From assembly GCA_016714975.1 (NCBI GenBank), contig JADKBR010000003.1, positions 310,001-374,000 on the forward strand: 64,000 nt of DNA, read 5' to 3'. The notes under the pieces were generated by a model. It had not been told where the DNA came from. It saw only the letters and a program-made list of their open reading frames with translations, and ran no database searches. Made by a program: the position numbers and the translations under genes. Positions 37,192 to 47,232 of this stretch are shown here, piece after piece (position 1 is the stretch's first letter; every line of letters begins with the position of its first letter). The DNA comes from Candidatus Dechloromonas phosphorivorans. Lineage in GTDB: Bacteria > Pseudomonadota > Gammaproteobacteria > Burkholderiales > Rhodocyclaceae.

Positions 37192-37749
37192 ATGCCGAAT
37201 CTGCAGATACACTCACGCCGCCTGTTTCTCAGTCACGCGGCCAAGCTGGCCATGGCGGGTGTTGTCCTGCCGCTCGCGAAACCCGCGCTTGCCTCGCTGC
37301 CCAATGCGCGCAGCCTGGAATTCGATCACACCCACACCGGCGAGCGGATTTCGGTCGTCTTCGCTGTCGGCAACCGCTATGTCCCCGACGGGCTGAGCAC
37401 GCTCAATCGTTTCCTGCGCGACCATTACTCCGGCGATGTCGGCCAGATCGACCCGCAACTGTTCGACCTCCTGTACAGGACACGCCAGGAACTGGGTTCC
37501 GACCAGCCATTCCACGTCATCTCCGGCTACCGCTGCGCCACCACCAATTCCCGGCTACGGAATAGCCGTGGCGGCGGTGTCGCCCGGAACAGCCTGCACG
37601 TGCAGGGCAAGGCGATCGACATCCGAATTCCCGGGGTGCCGCTTTCCGACCTCCGCGATGCCGCGATGTCGCAGAGCGTCGGCGGCGTCGGCTTCTATCC
37701 GCGCGACAAGTTCGTCCATCTCGACACCGGCAAAGTACGTCACTGGTAG
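37192..37749 (+). CDS. YcbK/MepK-like peptidoglycan endopeptidase (DUF882)
   Basis: The open frame starts far upstream, inside the transpeptidase gene, but ATG 37192 gives a clean 185-residue protein with a Tat-type signal (SRRLFLSHAAKLAMAGV). The zinc peptidase M15-like core has FHVISGYRCATTNSRLR, NSLHVQGKAIDIRIPG (His and Asp metal ligands) and FVHLDTGKVRHW (last His). The family cuts L,D-cross-links in peptidoglycan, which fits with the L,D-transpeptidase next to it: one makes the bond, the other opens it. The 95 bp after it hold no gene. Confidence 0.9.
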   Translation: MPNLQIHSRRLFLSHAAKLAMAGVVLPLAKPALASLPNARSLEFDHTHTGERISVVFAVGNRYVPDGLSTLNRFLRDHYSGDVGQIDPQLFDLLYRTRQELGSDQPFHVISGYRCATTNSRLRNSRGGGVARNSLHVQGKAIDIRIPGVPLSDLRDAAMSQSVGGVGFYPRDKFVHLDTGKVRHW

Positions 37750-37844
37750 CCAGGTCGTGGCGGATGGCTGACAACTTTCACCCGGGTCAGCCGCTGCTTC
37801 GCGGCGGAGCTGAGCGGCCTCACGGATCCTCGGAAGTCAGGTAC

Positions 37845-38615
37845 TCACCCGGAACCCAGTAGCGATGCCAGGGAGATCCAGGCGAGACCCAGCCATTCGT
37901 GCAGCGCGTAATAGGAGGTCTGGATCGCCTTCGCTTGCGGGAGGAAGTCGAAGGTCTCAAATGGCCCCTCATGGGAGCCCTTGAAGTCGGTGGGGGCCGG
38001 GATGACTTCGAGGCCGGCGGCTTCAAAAAGCTGCCGGGCGCGCGGCATGTGGAAAGCCTGGGTGACCAGCACGACACGCCGGATGCCGGCCCGCTTGAGA
38101 ATCTGCGCGGACATGCTGGCGTTATCCGCCGTGTCGCTGGATTCACTCTCCTTCCAGCGGACAGCGACCCCGAATTCCCTTTCCGCAATCGTTGCCATCA
38201 CGTCCGCTTCGGAGCGGCTGGCGTGCAGTGGAACGCCGCCGGTGATCAGGACGGGAAGCTGCAGCTGGCGCGCGAGGGTGGCACCGTAGCGCAGGCGGAC
38301 GAGGCTGCGTTCGTTGACGGTATCGCTGCCGTATTCGGGCGCATCACGCCTGAGGCCACTGCCGAGCACGACGATCGCCTGGGCCCCCTGGGCGGAGACG
38401 AAGACGCCGCCGGCCCGCGCTTCGAGGGGGGCGATGAGATTGCTGGCAACAATCGGCAGGCTTTGCAGAAAAAGGAGGGTGCCGCCGATCAGCGCCAGGC
38501 CGAATGCCCAGCGCCGCCGCCGGAAAAGGGCCGCGACCAGGAGCAGCAGCAGGCCGTTGGTCGGCGGGAGCAGCAGCGTGCCAAGAAGGTTCTTGAAGAG
38601 GAAGACGCTGGTCAT
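37845..38615 (-). CDS. YdcF/ElyC family (DUF218) membrane-anchored protein
   Basis: A 256-residue protein with two N-terminal hydrophobic helices (LLGTLLLPPTNGLLLLLVAA and FGLALIGGTLLFLQSL), then a Rossmann-like DUF218 domain: AIVVLGSGLRRDAPEYG, PVLITGGVPLHASRSEADVM and VVLVTQAFHMPRARQLFE. ElyC/SanA/YdcF proteins are tied to envelope integrity and undecaprenyl-phosphate use, though the reaction is not settled. It points toward the peptidoglycan genes but lies on the other strand. Confidence 0.85.
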   Translation of the reverse strand: MTSVFLFKNLLGTLLLPPTNGLLLLLVAALFRRRRWAFGLALIGGTLLFLQSLPIVASNLIAPLEARAGGVFVSAQGAQAIVVLGSGLRRDAPEYGSDTVNERSLVRLRYGATLARQLQLPVLITGGVPLHASRSEADVMATIAEREFGVAVRWKESESSDTADNASMSAQILKRAGIRRVVLVTQAFHMPRARQLFEAAGLEVIPAPTDFKGSHEGPFETFDFLPQAKAIQTSYYALHEWLGLAWISLASLLGSG

Positions 38616-38717
38616 GATGAGCCGGGTTCTTGTCTCGCCATCCGCCGGGTTTGGCCGGGGCGGCAGACGGACAGAGTGTGCCGCCTGCCGCGACGCCGGT
38701 CAATCATGGCCTGGCGC

Positions 38718-39335
38718 TCAGTCGCCGCGCTTCTTCAGTTCCACCAACGGAATCACGTCCGGCATGTGGATGCGCGGGCGGTCGGGTTCGACTGCGTCGA
38801 GCGGGTCGCACTCGACCATTGTCGCCAGGCAGCGGCGGGTGAGGTCCTGGTAGGTGTGGGTGCCGTCGACCTTCCAGGCGATTTCGTCGTCGGAGAGCGG
38901 GCGGATGATCCTGGCCGGCATGCCGGCGGCGAGGCTGCGCGGGGGGATCTCGACGCCGGCCTTGACGAAGGCGCAGGCGGCGACGACGGCCGATTCGCCG
39001 ATCACGGCGTTGTCCATGATCACCGCATTCATGCCGACCAGCGCGTTTCTACGGATTTGGCAGCCGTGCAGGACGGCTCCGTGGCCGATGTGCCCGTCTT
39101 CGCCGACGATGGTATCGGTGCCGGGAAAGCCGTGCATGACGCAGGTGTCCTGAAGGTTGGCGCCGCGCTCGAGGATCAGCCGGCCGAAGTCGCCGCGCAG
39201 GCTGGCGCACGGGCCGACATAGCAGCCGGGGCCGACGATGACGTCGCCGATCAGCACGGCGGTCGGGTGAACGAAGGCCGTGGGGTCGACCACGGGGACG
39301 ATGCCGTCAATCGCATAGACGCGCAGGGTATTCAT
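38718..39335 (-). CDS. paaY: PaaY-like gamma-carbonic-anhydrase family hexapeptide protein
   Basis: A 205-residue left-handed beta-helix protein (ATG 39335; the frame allows two more residues). Hexapeptide turns appear from AFVHPTAVLIGDVIVGPGCY through DTIVGEDGHIGHGAVLHGCQ to NAVIMDNAVIGESAVVAACA. His residues in HGFPGTD and IGHGAVLHGC match the zinc ligands of gamma carbonic anhydrases. The helical end (YQDLTRRCLATMVECDPL) is typical of PaaY of phenylacetate pathways, which acts as a thioesterase for a toxic CoA by-product. No paa genes are in view; it faces an aromatic operon transcribed the other way. Confidence 0.8.
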   Translation of the reverse strand: MNTLRVYAIDGIVPVVDPTAFVHPTAVLIGDVIVGPGCYVGPCASLRGDFGRLILERGANLQDTCVMHGFPGTDTIVGEDGHIGHGAVLHGCQIRRNALVGMNAVIMDNAVIGESAVVAACAFVKAGVEIPPRSLAAGMPARIIRPLSDDEIAWKVDGTHTYQDLTRRCLATMVECDPLDAVEPDRPRIHMPDVIPLVELKKRGD

Positions 39336-39561
39336 TCGCAACTCCTGACAGGTGATGAGCGGATTCTATAAAATGGCAGCCGGTTTCGCTTCGGAATGAC
39401 AGGGCACGGACCGGGAAACGAACCGGACGGCCGGCGCGGGGTAAGGTTACCGTTGCAGTCGGCCGGGGCGCCCCGGTCATCCGTTGTCATCGGGAAGCAG
39501 TTGGTGGCAACGCGCTGACCGGCCCGCCCGCATTATCCTGGCATCTAGAGGAGATTCGCCC

Positions 39562-40527
39562 ATGAGCAAGCAATTCGCTTCCGTCGCCGACCTCGAGGTC
39601 AAGAAGACGACCTTCGAACAACTTTCAGCGCACTGTTGGGCTTACACCGCCGAGGGCGACCCCAACACCGGCGTTGTCATCGGCGAGGACGCCGTGCTCA
39701 TCTGCGACGCGCTGGCGACGCCGGTGATGGCGCAGAACCTGATCGCCGAGATCCGCAAGGTGACCGACAAGCCGATCAAGTACGTCGTGCTCTCGCACTA
39801 CCACGCCGTGCGCGTCCTCGGCGCTTCCGGCTACAAGACCGAGGGCATGCAGGAGATCATCGCCAGCCAGGGCACCTTGGAGATGATCGTCGAGCGCGGT
39901 CAACAGGACATGATGTCCGAATACGAGCGTTTTCCGCGCCTGTTCCAGAACTTCGAGTCGATCCCCGGCCTGACTTGGCCGACGCTGGTCTTCAAGGACG
40001 AGATGGCCCTGAGGATGGGCAAGGATCTCGAGGTAAAGATCATGCACGTCGGCCCCGGCCACACCCGGGGCGACACCATCGTCTGGATTCCGTCCGAGAA
40101 GGTGCTTTTCTCGGGCGACCTCGTCGAAGCCGACGCCGCCTGCTACACCGGCGACGCCCAGCTCGAAGAATGGCCGGCGACGCTCGACGCACTGGCCGCG
40201 TTCGGCGCCGAGATGCTGGTGCCCGGCCGCGGCCCGGCGCTGGTCGGCCCGCAGCGCGTTGCCGAAGGGCTGGCCTACACCCGCGATTTCGTCAGCACGC
40301 TGCTGAACTCCGCGAAGGAAGCCGTCGCCCGGAACATGAATTTGAAGCAGGCGATGGCGCATGCGCGCCAGGCGATGGACCCGAAGTTCGGCCAGGTCTT
40401 CATCTACGAGCACTGCCTGCCCTTCGACGTCACGCGTGCGGTCGACGAGGCGAGCGGCATCAAGCACCCGCGGATCTGGACCGCCGAAAGAGATAAAGAG
40501 ATGTGGCACGGCCTGCAAGCCAATTGA
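39562..40527 (+). CDS. MBL-fold metallo-hydrolase of the aromatic operon, altered metal motif
   Basis: Start ATG 39562 after AGAGGAG; 321 residues. The beta-lactamase fold is clear: GVVIGEDAVLICDA, then VVLSHYHAVRVLGASG in place of the usual HxHxDH motif, HVGPGHTRGDTIVW, KVLFSGDLVEADAACY and a C-terminal helical region. Residues 79-84 read H-Y-H-A-V-R, so the Asp and third His that hold the second zinc are lost. It may bind one metal or have a changed reaction. It is the first gene of the operon, 44 bp before the FAD hydroxylase. The substrate is unknown; a ring-opened or ester intermediate would fit. Confidence 0.82.
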   Translation: MSKQFASVADLEVKKTTFEQLSAHCWAYTAEGDPNTGVVIGEDAVLICDALATPVMAQNLIAEIRKVTDKPIKYVVLSHYHAVRVLGASGYKTEGMQEIIASQGTLEMIVERGQQDMMSEYERFPRLFQNFESIPGLTWPTLVFKDEMALRMGKDLEVKIMHVGPGHTRGDTIVWIPSEKVLFSGDLVEADAACYTGDAQLEEWPATLDALAAFGAEMLVPGRGPALVGPQRVAEGLAYTRDFVSTLLNSAKEAVARNMNLKQAMAHARQAMDPKFGQVFIYEHCLPFDVTRAVDEASGIKHPRIWTAERDKEMWHGLQAN

Positions 40528-40571
40528 CACCAATGCGATGGGTCTGGCCAAACGTTTGAGAGGGGACATTC

Positions 40572-42245
40572 ATGCTGGGCACCTATAGCTATCCGAAGTT
40601 CGAATACGTCGCGCCGCCCGAACTGAAGAGCGGCGAAACGGGGCGCTATCCGGTGGTGGTGGTAGGCGCCGGCCCGGTCGGCCTGGCGGCGGCGATCGAA
40701 CTGGCGCAGTCGGGCGTGCCGGTCGTCGTCCTCGACGATGACAATACCGTTTCGGTCGGCTCACGCGGCGTCTGCTATGCCAAGCGCGCGCTCGAGATAC
40801 TCGACCGCATCGGCGTCGGCGATGCCTGCGTGGCCAGGGGGGTTAGCTGGAACGTCGGCCGCACCTTCTTCCGCGAGGAGGAGGTCTACAACTTCAACCT
40901 GCTGCCGCAGCCCGACCACAAGCGTCCGGGCATGATCAACCTGCAGCAGTACTACCTCGAGGAATTCCTGGTCCGGCGCGCCCGCGAATTGCCCGGTCTC
41001 GATCTCCGCTTCAGGAACAAGGTGGTTTCGGTTTCGCCCGCCGGCAACGGGGCGACGCTCCAGGTCGAAACGCCGGACGGCGCCTACGCGCTCACGGCCG
41101 ACTGGCTGATCGTCGCCGACGGCGCGCGCAGCGCCGTTCGCGGCATGATGAATCTGGACATCGAGGGCAGGGTTTTTCTCGATCGCTTCCTGATCGCCGA
41201 CGTCGTGATGAAAGCCGACTTTCCCGCCGAGCGCTGGTTCTGGTTCGATCCGCCTTTCCATCCGGGCCAGTCGGTGCTGCTGCACCGCCAGGCCGACAGC
41301 GTCTACCGCATCGACTTCCAGCTCGGCTGGCAGGCCGACCCGGAGGAAGAGAAGAAGCCGGAGAAGGTCATTCCCCGCATCAGGGCGATGCTCGGCGCCG
41401 ACCGCGAATTCGAGCTCGAGTGGGTCAGCGTCTACACCTTCCAGTGCCGTCGCATGCAGCAGTTCCGCCACGGCCGCGTCCTTTTCGTCGGCGATGCCGC
41501 GCATCAGGTATCGCCGTTCGGCGCGCGCGGCGCCAACTCGGGGATCCAGGACAGCGACAACCTGTGCTGGAAGCTCAGGCTGGTGCTCGACGGCAAGGCG
41601 CCCGACAGCCTTCTGGACAGCTATTCCGAGGAGCGCGTCTTCGCCGCCGACGAAAACATCATGAACTCGACGCGGTCGACCGACTTCATCACACCGAAAT
41701 CCCGGACCTCGCTGAATTTCCGCAACGCGGTGCTGACGCTGGCGCGCGACCATGCCTTCGCCCGCACCCTGGTGAATTCGGGCCGCCTTTCGGTGCCGTC
41801 CTTCCTGACCGGGTCGCGCCTCAATACGCCGGACGATGACGCCTTCGCCGGCGACATGGTGCCCGGCGCTCCGATGGACGACGCGCCGATGCAGGAAGAT
41901 GGCACGGAGTTCTGGCTGCTCGACCGCGTCGGCAACCGCTTCATGGCACTGGTTCATGTTGAAGACCCTGCCGCGGTCGACGCCAATCTGGCCCGGGAAT
42001 TCAAATCATTGGCCGGCGAACCGATCCCGCTCGAGGTCGTCCTCGTCTCGGCGAAGCCGGGGCGGGCGCCGGAGGGGCTGCGCGTATTCGAGGACGGCAG
42101 GGGTCGTTTTGCCGAGCGCTACGACAGCACACCCGGCACCGTTTACCTGATCCGTCCCGACCAGCATGTCACTGCCCGCTGGCGCGCCTTCGACGCTGGC
42201 CGCGTCAAGGCGGCGCTGGCGCGCGCTACCTGCAACAGCCATTGA
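40572..42245 (+). CDS. FAD-dependent aromatic hydroxylase (MhpA/PheA/TfdB-like)
   Basis: A 557-residue class A flavoprotein monooxygenase. VVVVGAGPVGLAAAIELAQ binds the ADP part of FAD; LIVADGARSAVRGMM is the DG motif; RVLFVGDAAHQVSPFGARG is the GD motif contacting FAD ribityl. A C-terminal thioredoxin-like domain (about 420-550) is usual for phenol-type hydroxylases. It probably hydroxylates a phenolic or hydroxyaryl-acid using NAD(P)H and O2, giving a ring with para or ortho hydroxyls ready for cleavage. The downstream genes suggest the product enters a homogentisate-like route. The substrate is not determined. Confidence 0.88.
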   Translation: MLGTYSYPKFEYVAPPELKSGETGRYPVVVVGAGPVGLAAAIELAQSGVPVVVLDDDNTVSVGSRGVCYAKRALEILDRIGVGDACVARGVSWNVGRTFFREEEVYNFNLLPQPDHKRPGMINLQQYYLEEFLVRRARELPGLDLRFRNKVVSVSPAGNGATLQVETPDGAYALTADWLIVADGARSAVRGMMNLDIEGRVFLDRFLIADVVMKADFPAERWFWFDPPFHPGQSVLLHRQADSVYRIDFQLGWQADPEEEKKPEKVIPRIRAMLGADREFELEWVSVYTFQCRRMQQFRHGRVLFVGDAAHQVSPFGARGANSGIQDSDNLCWKLRLVLDGKAPDSLLDSYSEERVFAADENIMNSTRSTDFITPKSRTSLNFRNAVLTLARDHAFARTLVNSGRLSVPSFLTGSRLNTPDDDAFAGDMVPGAPMDDAPMQEDGTEFWLLDRVGNRFMALVHVEDPAAVDANLAREFKSLAGEPIPLEVVLVSAKPGRAPEGLRVFEDGRGRFAERYDSTPGTVYLIRPDQHVTARWRAFDAGRVKAALARATCNSH

Positions 42246-42255
42246 GGAGCCGGCC

Positions 42256-42480
42256 ATGTCCCTGATCCTGACCCCCAATTTCAACGAACCCGGCAAACGC
42301 TACTTCCGCGCTTTTTCGCCCGGCGACGACTTCTACGAAGCGCTGATCGAAACCCATCGCGACCTGAACGACGAACAGAGTGCCATGCTCAATTCCAGGC
42401 TGGTGCTCCTGCTGTCGAACCACATCGGCGACATCAGCGTGCTGCGCGAAGCGATGAAGATCGCCCGCGACGGCGTCTGA
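42256..42480 (+). CDS. DUF2783 small protein
   Basis: A 74-residue protein from ATG 42256 with a good GGAG site, ten bases after the hydroxylase stop. It reads NEPGKRYFRAFSPGDDFYEA, LIETHRDLNDEQSAMLNSRL and LLLSNHIGDISVLREAMKIA. It is acidic, alpha-helical and has no signal peptide. I believe it belongs to DUF2783, small proteins found beside FAD hydroxylases in aromatic operons. The function is unknown; an accessory subunit or chaperone of the hydroxylase is a guess from the neighbourhood. Confidence 0.72.
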   Translation: MSLILTPNFNEPGKRYFRAFSPGDDFYEALIETHRDLNDEQSAMLNSRLVLLLSNHIGDISVLREAMKIARDGV

Positions 42481-42493
42481 GGAGAGGATCCCG

Positions 42494-43033
42494 ATGAAGA
42501 TCCAGAGAATCCACCACGTCGCCTATCGCTGCAGGGACGCCAGGGAAACCGTCGAGTGGTACGGGAGGTACCTGAACATGGGCTTCGTGCTGGCGATTGC
42601 CGAGAACGAGGTGCCGTCGACGAAGGAACCCGACCCCTACATGCACATCTTCCTCGATGCCGGCAACGGCAACATCCTCGCATTCTTCGAGCTGCCGACC
42701 AAGCCGCCGATGGGCCGCGATCCCAACACGCCGGCGTGGACCCAGCACATCGCCTTCGAGGTCGAATCGATCGACGCCCTGCTCGAAACCAAGGCAAGGC
42801 TGGAAGCCGACGGCATCGAGGTGGTCGGGCCGACCGACCACACCATCTTCAAGTCGATCTACTTTTTTGACCCGAGCGGTCATCGTCTCGAACTGGCGGC
42901 GAACACCGGCACCTCGAAGATGGCGCGGATGCTCGACGAAGTGAAGTGGGAAATGCTGAACGAGTGGGCGCTGACGAAGAAGGCGCCGCAGCACGCGCGC
43001 TGGATGCACGACGGCAGCTACGCCGGGGAGTAG
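42494..43033 (+). CDS. VOC-family protein (glyoxalase/extradiol-dioxygenase fold)
   Basis: A 179-residue protein with two beta-alpha-beta3 modules. Likely metal ligands are His7/8 (RIHHVAYRC), Glu66 (LAFFELP), His85 (TQHIAFEV) and Glu133 (SGHRLELAA), a full vicinal-oxygen-chelate set. The family covers glyoxalases, isomerases and ring-cleaving dioxygenases. The gene lies between the FAD hydroxylase and the fumarylacetoacetase, exactly where a ring-cleaving enzyme is needed, and no HmgA-type cupin dioxygenase is present. It is a candidate for that step, but an isomerase or accessory role is equally allowed by the fold. Confidence 0.8.
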   Translation: MKIQRIHHVAYRCRDARETVEWYGRYLNMGFVLAIAENEVPSTKEPDPYMHIFLDAGNGNILAFFELPTKPPMGRDPNTPAWTQHIAFEVESIDALLETKARLEADGIEVVGPTDHTIFKSIYFFDPSGHRLELAANTGTSKMARMLDEVKWEMLNEWALTKKAPQHARWMHDGSYAGE

Positions 43034-43036
43034 GAG

Positions 43037-44053
43037 ATGAAACTCGCCACCCTCAAGCGCGGCGGCCGCGACGGCACGCTGGTCGTCGTCAACCGCGGGC
43101 TGACCCATTGCCGCGCCGTGCCGGCGATCGCACGCACGCTGCAGGCGGCACTCGACGACTGGGATGCCGTCGAGCCGCAACTGCGCCAGGTCTACGAGGC
43201 ATTGAACAGCGGGGCCTTCGCCGACCCCGAGGCCTTCGACCCGGGCGCCTGCCATTCGCCGCTGCCGCGCGCCTACCAGTGGGCCGATGGCTCGGCCTAC
43301 GTGAACCACGTCGAACTGGTGCGTCGCGCGCGCGGCGTCGAACTGCCGCCGGAGTTCTGGAGCGATCCGCTGATGTATCAGGGCGGTTCCGACTCCTTCG
43401 TCGGCCCGCGCGATCCGGTGCATGCACTGACGGAGGACTGGGGGATCGACCTCGAAGCCGAGCTCGCGGTCATCACCGGCGATGTGAACATGGGCGCGAC
43501 GCCGGCCGAGGCTGCCCAGGCCATCCGCCTGCTGCTGCTGGTCAATGACGTGTCGCTGCGCAACCTGATTCCCGGCGAACTGGCGAAGGGCTTCGGCTTC
43601 CTCCAGTCCAAGCCGGCATCGGCCTTCAGCCCGGTGGCGGTGACGCCCGACGAACTCGGCGACGACTGGCGCGACGGCCGTGTCCACCGGCCGCTGACCG
43701 TGCATCTGAACGGCGCGCTGTTCGGCAATCCCGATGCCGGATCCGACATGGTCTTCAACTTCCCGCAACTGGTCGCCCATCTGGCGAAGACCCGGGAAGC
43801 GGAAGCCGGGTCGATCATCGGTTCGGGCACGGTATCGAACAAGCAGGGCGGCCTGCACGGATCGAGCATTGCCAACGGCGGCGTCGGGTACTGCTGTCTG
43901 GCCGAGCTGCGGATGTACGAAACCATCGAGACCGGCAAGCCGCAGACCGCCTTCCTGAAATTCGGCGACACGGTGCGCATCGAGATGTTCGACCGTCACG
44001 GCGCCAGCATCTTCGGGGCCATCGACCAGCGTGTCGAAAGGTATCCAGGCTGA
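43037..44053 (+). CDS. Fumarylacetoacetate hydrolase family protein
   Basis: A 338-residue FAH-fold hydrolase, three bases after the VOC gene stop. HSPLPRAYQWADGSAYVNHV is the N-terminal capping part. SDPLMYQGGSDSFVGPRDP, WGIDLEAELAVITGDVNMG and EAGSIIGSGTVSNKQGG carry the acidic metal ligands and the catalytic loop of fumarylacetoacetases. It should cut the acyl-pyruvate or acyl-acetoacetate C-C bond, giving fumarate and acetoacetate. MaiA and acetoacetate-CoA ligase follow, which supports fumarylacetoacetate itself. Confidence 0.88.
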   Translation: MKLATLKRGGRDGTLVVVNRGLTHCRAVPAIARTLQAALDDWDAVEPQLRQVYEALNSGAFADPEAFDPGACHSPLPRAYQWADGSAYVNHVELVRRARGVELPPEFWSDPLMYQGGSDSFVGPRDPVHALTEDWGIDLEAELAVITGDVNMGATPAEAAQAIRLLLLVNDVSLRNLIPGELAKGFGFLQSKPASAFSPVAVTPDELGDDWRDGRVHRPLTVHLNGALFGNPDAGSDMVFNFPQLVAHLAKTREAEAGSIIGSGTVSNKQGGLHGSSIANGGVGYCCLAELRMYETIETGKPQTAFLKFGDTVRIEMFDRHGASIFGAIDQRVERYPG

Positions 44054-44068
44054 GAATCGGGAGTCGCC

Positions 44069-44716
44069 ATGCTCAGGCTTTACACCTATTTCCGCAGTTC
44101 CGCCGCCTACCGGGTGCGCATCGCGCTCAACCTGAAGGGCCTGGCCTATGCAGCGGTGCCGGTCCATCTGGTGCGTGACGGCGGCCAGCAGAACCAGCCC
44201 GCCTACCGCGCGCTGAGTCCGCTCGGCACCGTGCCGGCGCTGCAGACCGGGGATGGGACCTTCACCCAGTCGCTGGCGATCATCGAATATCTCGACGAGA
44301 TCCATCCGCTGCCGCCGCTGCTGCCGGCCTCGGCCGAGGACCGGGCGCGGGTCAGGGCGCTGGCGCAGACCATCGCCTGCGACATCCATCCCGTCAACAA
44401 CCTGCGCGTCCTGCAATATCTCGGCAAGCATTTTGCCGCCACTCAGGAGCAGAAGGACGCCTGGTATCGCCACTGGGTCAACGCGGGCCTGCTTGCTGTC
44501 GAGCAGTTGCTCAGCGCTCATCCGTCCACCGGCGCCTTCTGCCACGGCGATGCGCCGACGCTGGCCGATTGCTGCCTGGTGCCGCAGGTCTTCAATGCCC
44601 GCCGCTTCGACTGCCCGCTAACCGCGCTACCGACCATCCGGCGCATCGTCGCCGCCTGCGAAGCGCTGCCAGCTTTTTGCAACGCGGCCCCGGCGATGCA
44701 GCCGGACGCCGAATGA
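44069..44716 (+). CDS. maiA: Maleylacetoacetate isomerase (zeta-class GST)
   Basis: A 215-residue zeta-type glutathione transferase. LYTYFRSSAAYRVRIALNLK is the bacterial MaiA version of the active-site Ser motif. SPLGTVPALQTGDGTFTQSL binds glutathione, and HPVNNLRVLQYLGKHF with CHGDAPTLADCCLVPQVFNA fills the helical domain. It isomerises maleylacetoacetate to fumarylacetoacetate, the step just before the hydrolase encoded upstream. ATG 44069 has a GGGAG site. Confidence 0.92.
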   Translation: MLRLYTYFRSSAAYRVRIALNLKGLAYAAVPVHLVRDGGQQNQPAYRALSPLGTVPALQTGDGTFTQSLAIIEYLDEIHPLPPLLPASAEDRARVRALAQTIACDIHPVNNLRVLQYLGKHFAATQEQKDAWYRHWVNAGLLAVEQLLSAHPSTGAFCHGDAPTLADCCLVPQVFNARRFDCPLTALPTIRRIVAACEALPAFCNAAPAMQPDAE

Positions 44717-44732
44717 GAACACAGGAGACGAC

Positions 44733-46691
<1,959 letters not shown>

Positions 46692-46710
46692 GTGTTGTGG
46701 TTCGGGTTTT

Positions 46711-46731
46711 ATCTGACAGATAGTGTCAGAT
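46711..46731 (+). terminator. Perfect 8-bp hairpin after the aromatic operon
   Basis: ATCTGACA-GATAG-TGTCAGAT is a perfect inverted repeat beginning 20 bases after the acetoacetate-CoA ligase stop. There is no T-run on its 3' side, so it may be a weak terminator. It also overlaps the left 21-bp direct repeat that bounds the defence island. Confidence 0.5.
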
Positions 46732-46743
46732 CCGATCGCGACT
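46723..46743 (+). repeat. Left copy of imperfect 21-bp direct repeat flanking the defence island
   Basis: GTGTCAGATC followed by CGATCGCGACT. The copy at 56261-56281 has the same first ten bases and differs at four of the last eleven (17 of 21 identical, same orientation). The pair encloses the CD-NTase and restriction genes and could be the trace of an insertion junction. Confidence 0.45.
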
Positions 46744-46899
46744 GACCGGCAAGAATCGACCCTCAGTTGCCCTACGCGCCGTGAGGGGTTCTATGGCCGT
46801 TGACGGAGTGGAGCCGCCGTTCGTGACGATGGATCACCGACAGGTCGTCGGCCATTCCGGACGTTCGCTTCCCACACCGTCTCGGTCGGGAATGCGCCG

Positions 46900-47030
46900 G
46901 TTAGCAGCCATTCAACAGTTGATTGGCACAAACGTCGGCATTGCGATTGCGCCGGTTTTACTGAAAAGACCGCATATTCTGATCCTTGATGAGGTCGTAT
47001 CGAATCTGGATCATCAATGTCTTGTGCGTT
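46900..47030 (+). pseudogene. Remnant of an ABC-transporter ATPase (type I secretion-like)
   Basis: Within the 540-bp gap 46692-47232 one frame reads GIAIAPVLLKRPHILILDEV and continues VSNLDHQ. This resembles the region after the ABC signature through Walker B of RTX-type secretion ATPases (usually IAIARVLLKRP, ILIFDEATSNLD). The signature Arg and the A-T of the Walker B tail are changed, and there is no Walker A. It is a decayed fragment. The rest of the gap shows no gene I can support. Confidence 0.5.
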
Positions 47031-47232
47031 GCTTGATATGCACTCGACTCAGCGCAAGTCGTCACATGCCCGCAACAGCATGTCGGCAAAGGCGTGAGCG
47101 GCCTGCCCCCGCCTGCCTTACGCACGCCTCAGAACGACAAGAAGCCCTTCAACAAACCACCCTTTGAAAAAATGGCCTCCGCCAAGAAGGTGTTCGACGG
47201 CAAGTCGAGCAAAAAGCCACGTTCCAAAATTC

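Noticed and set aside
46692..47232. 128-residue intact gene in the gap after acetoacetate-CoA ligase
   Set aside because: Only a short Walker B-like stretch is recognisable; the rest has no protein character, so it is listed as a remnant.
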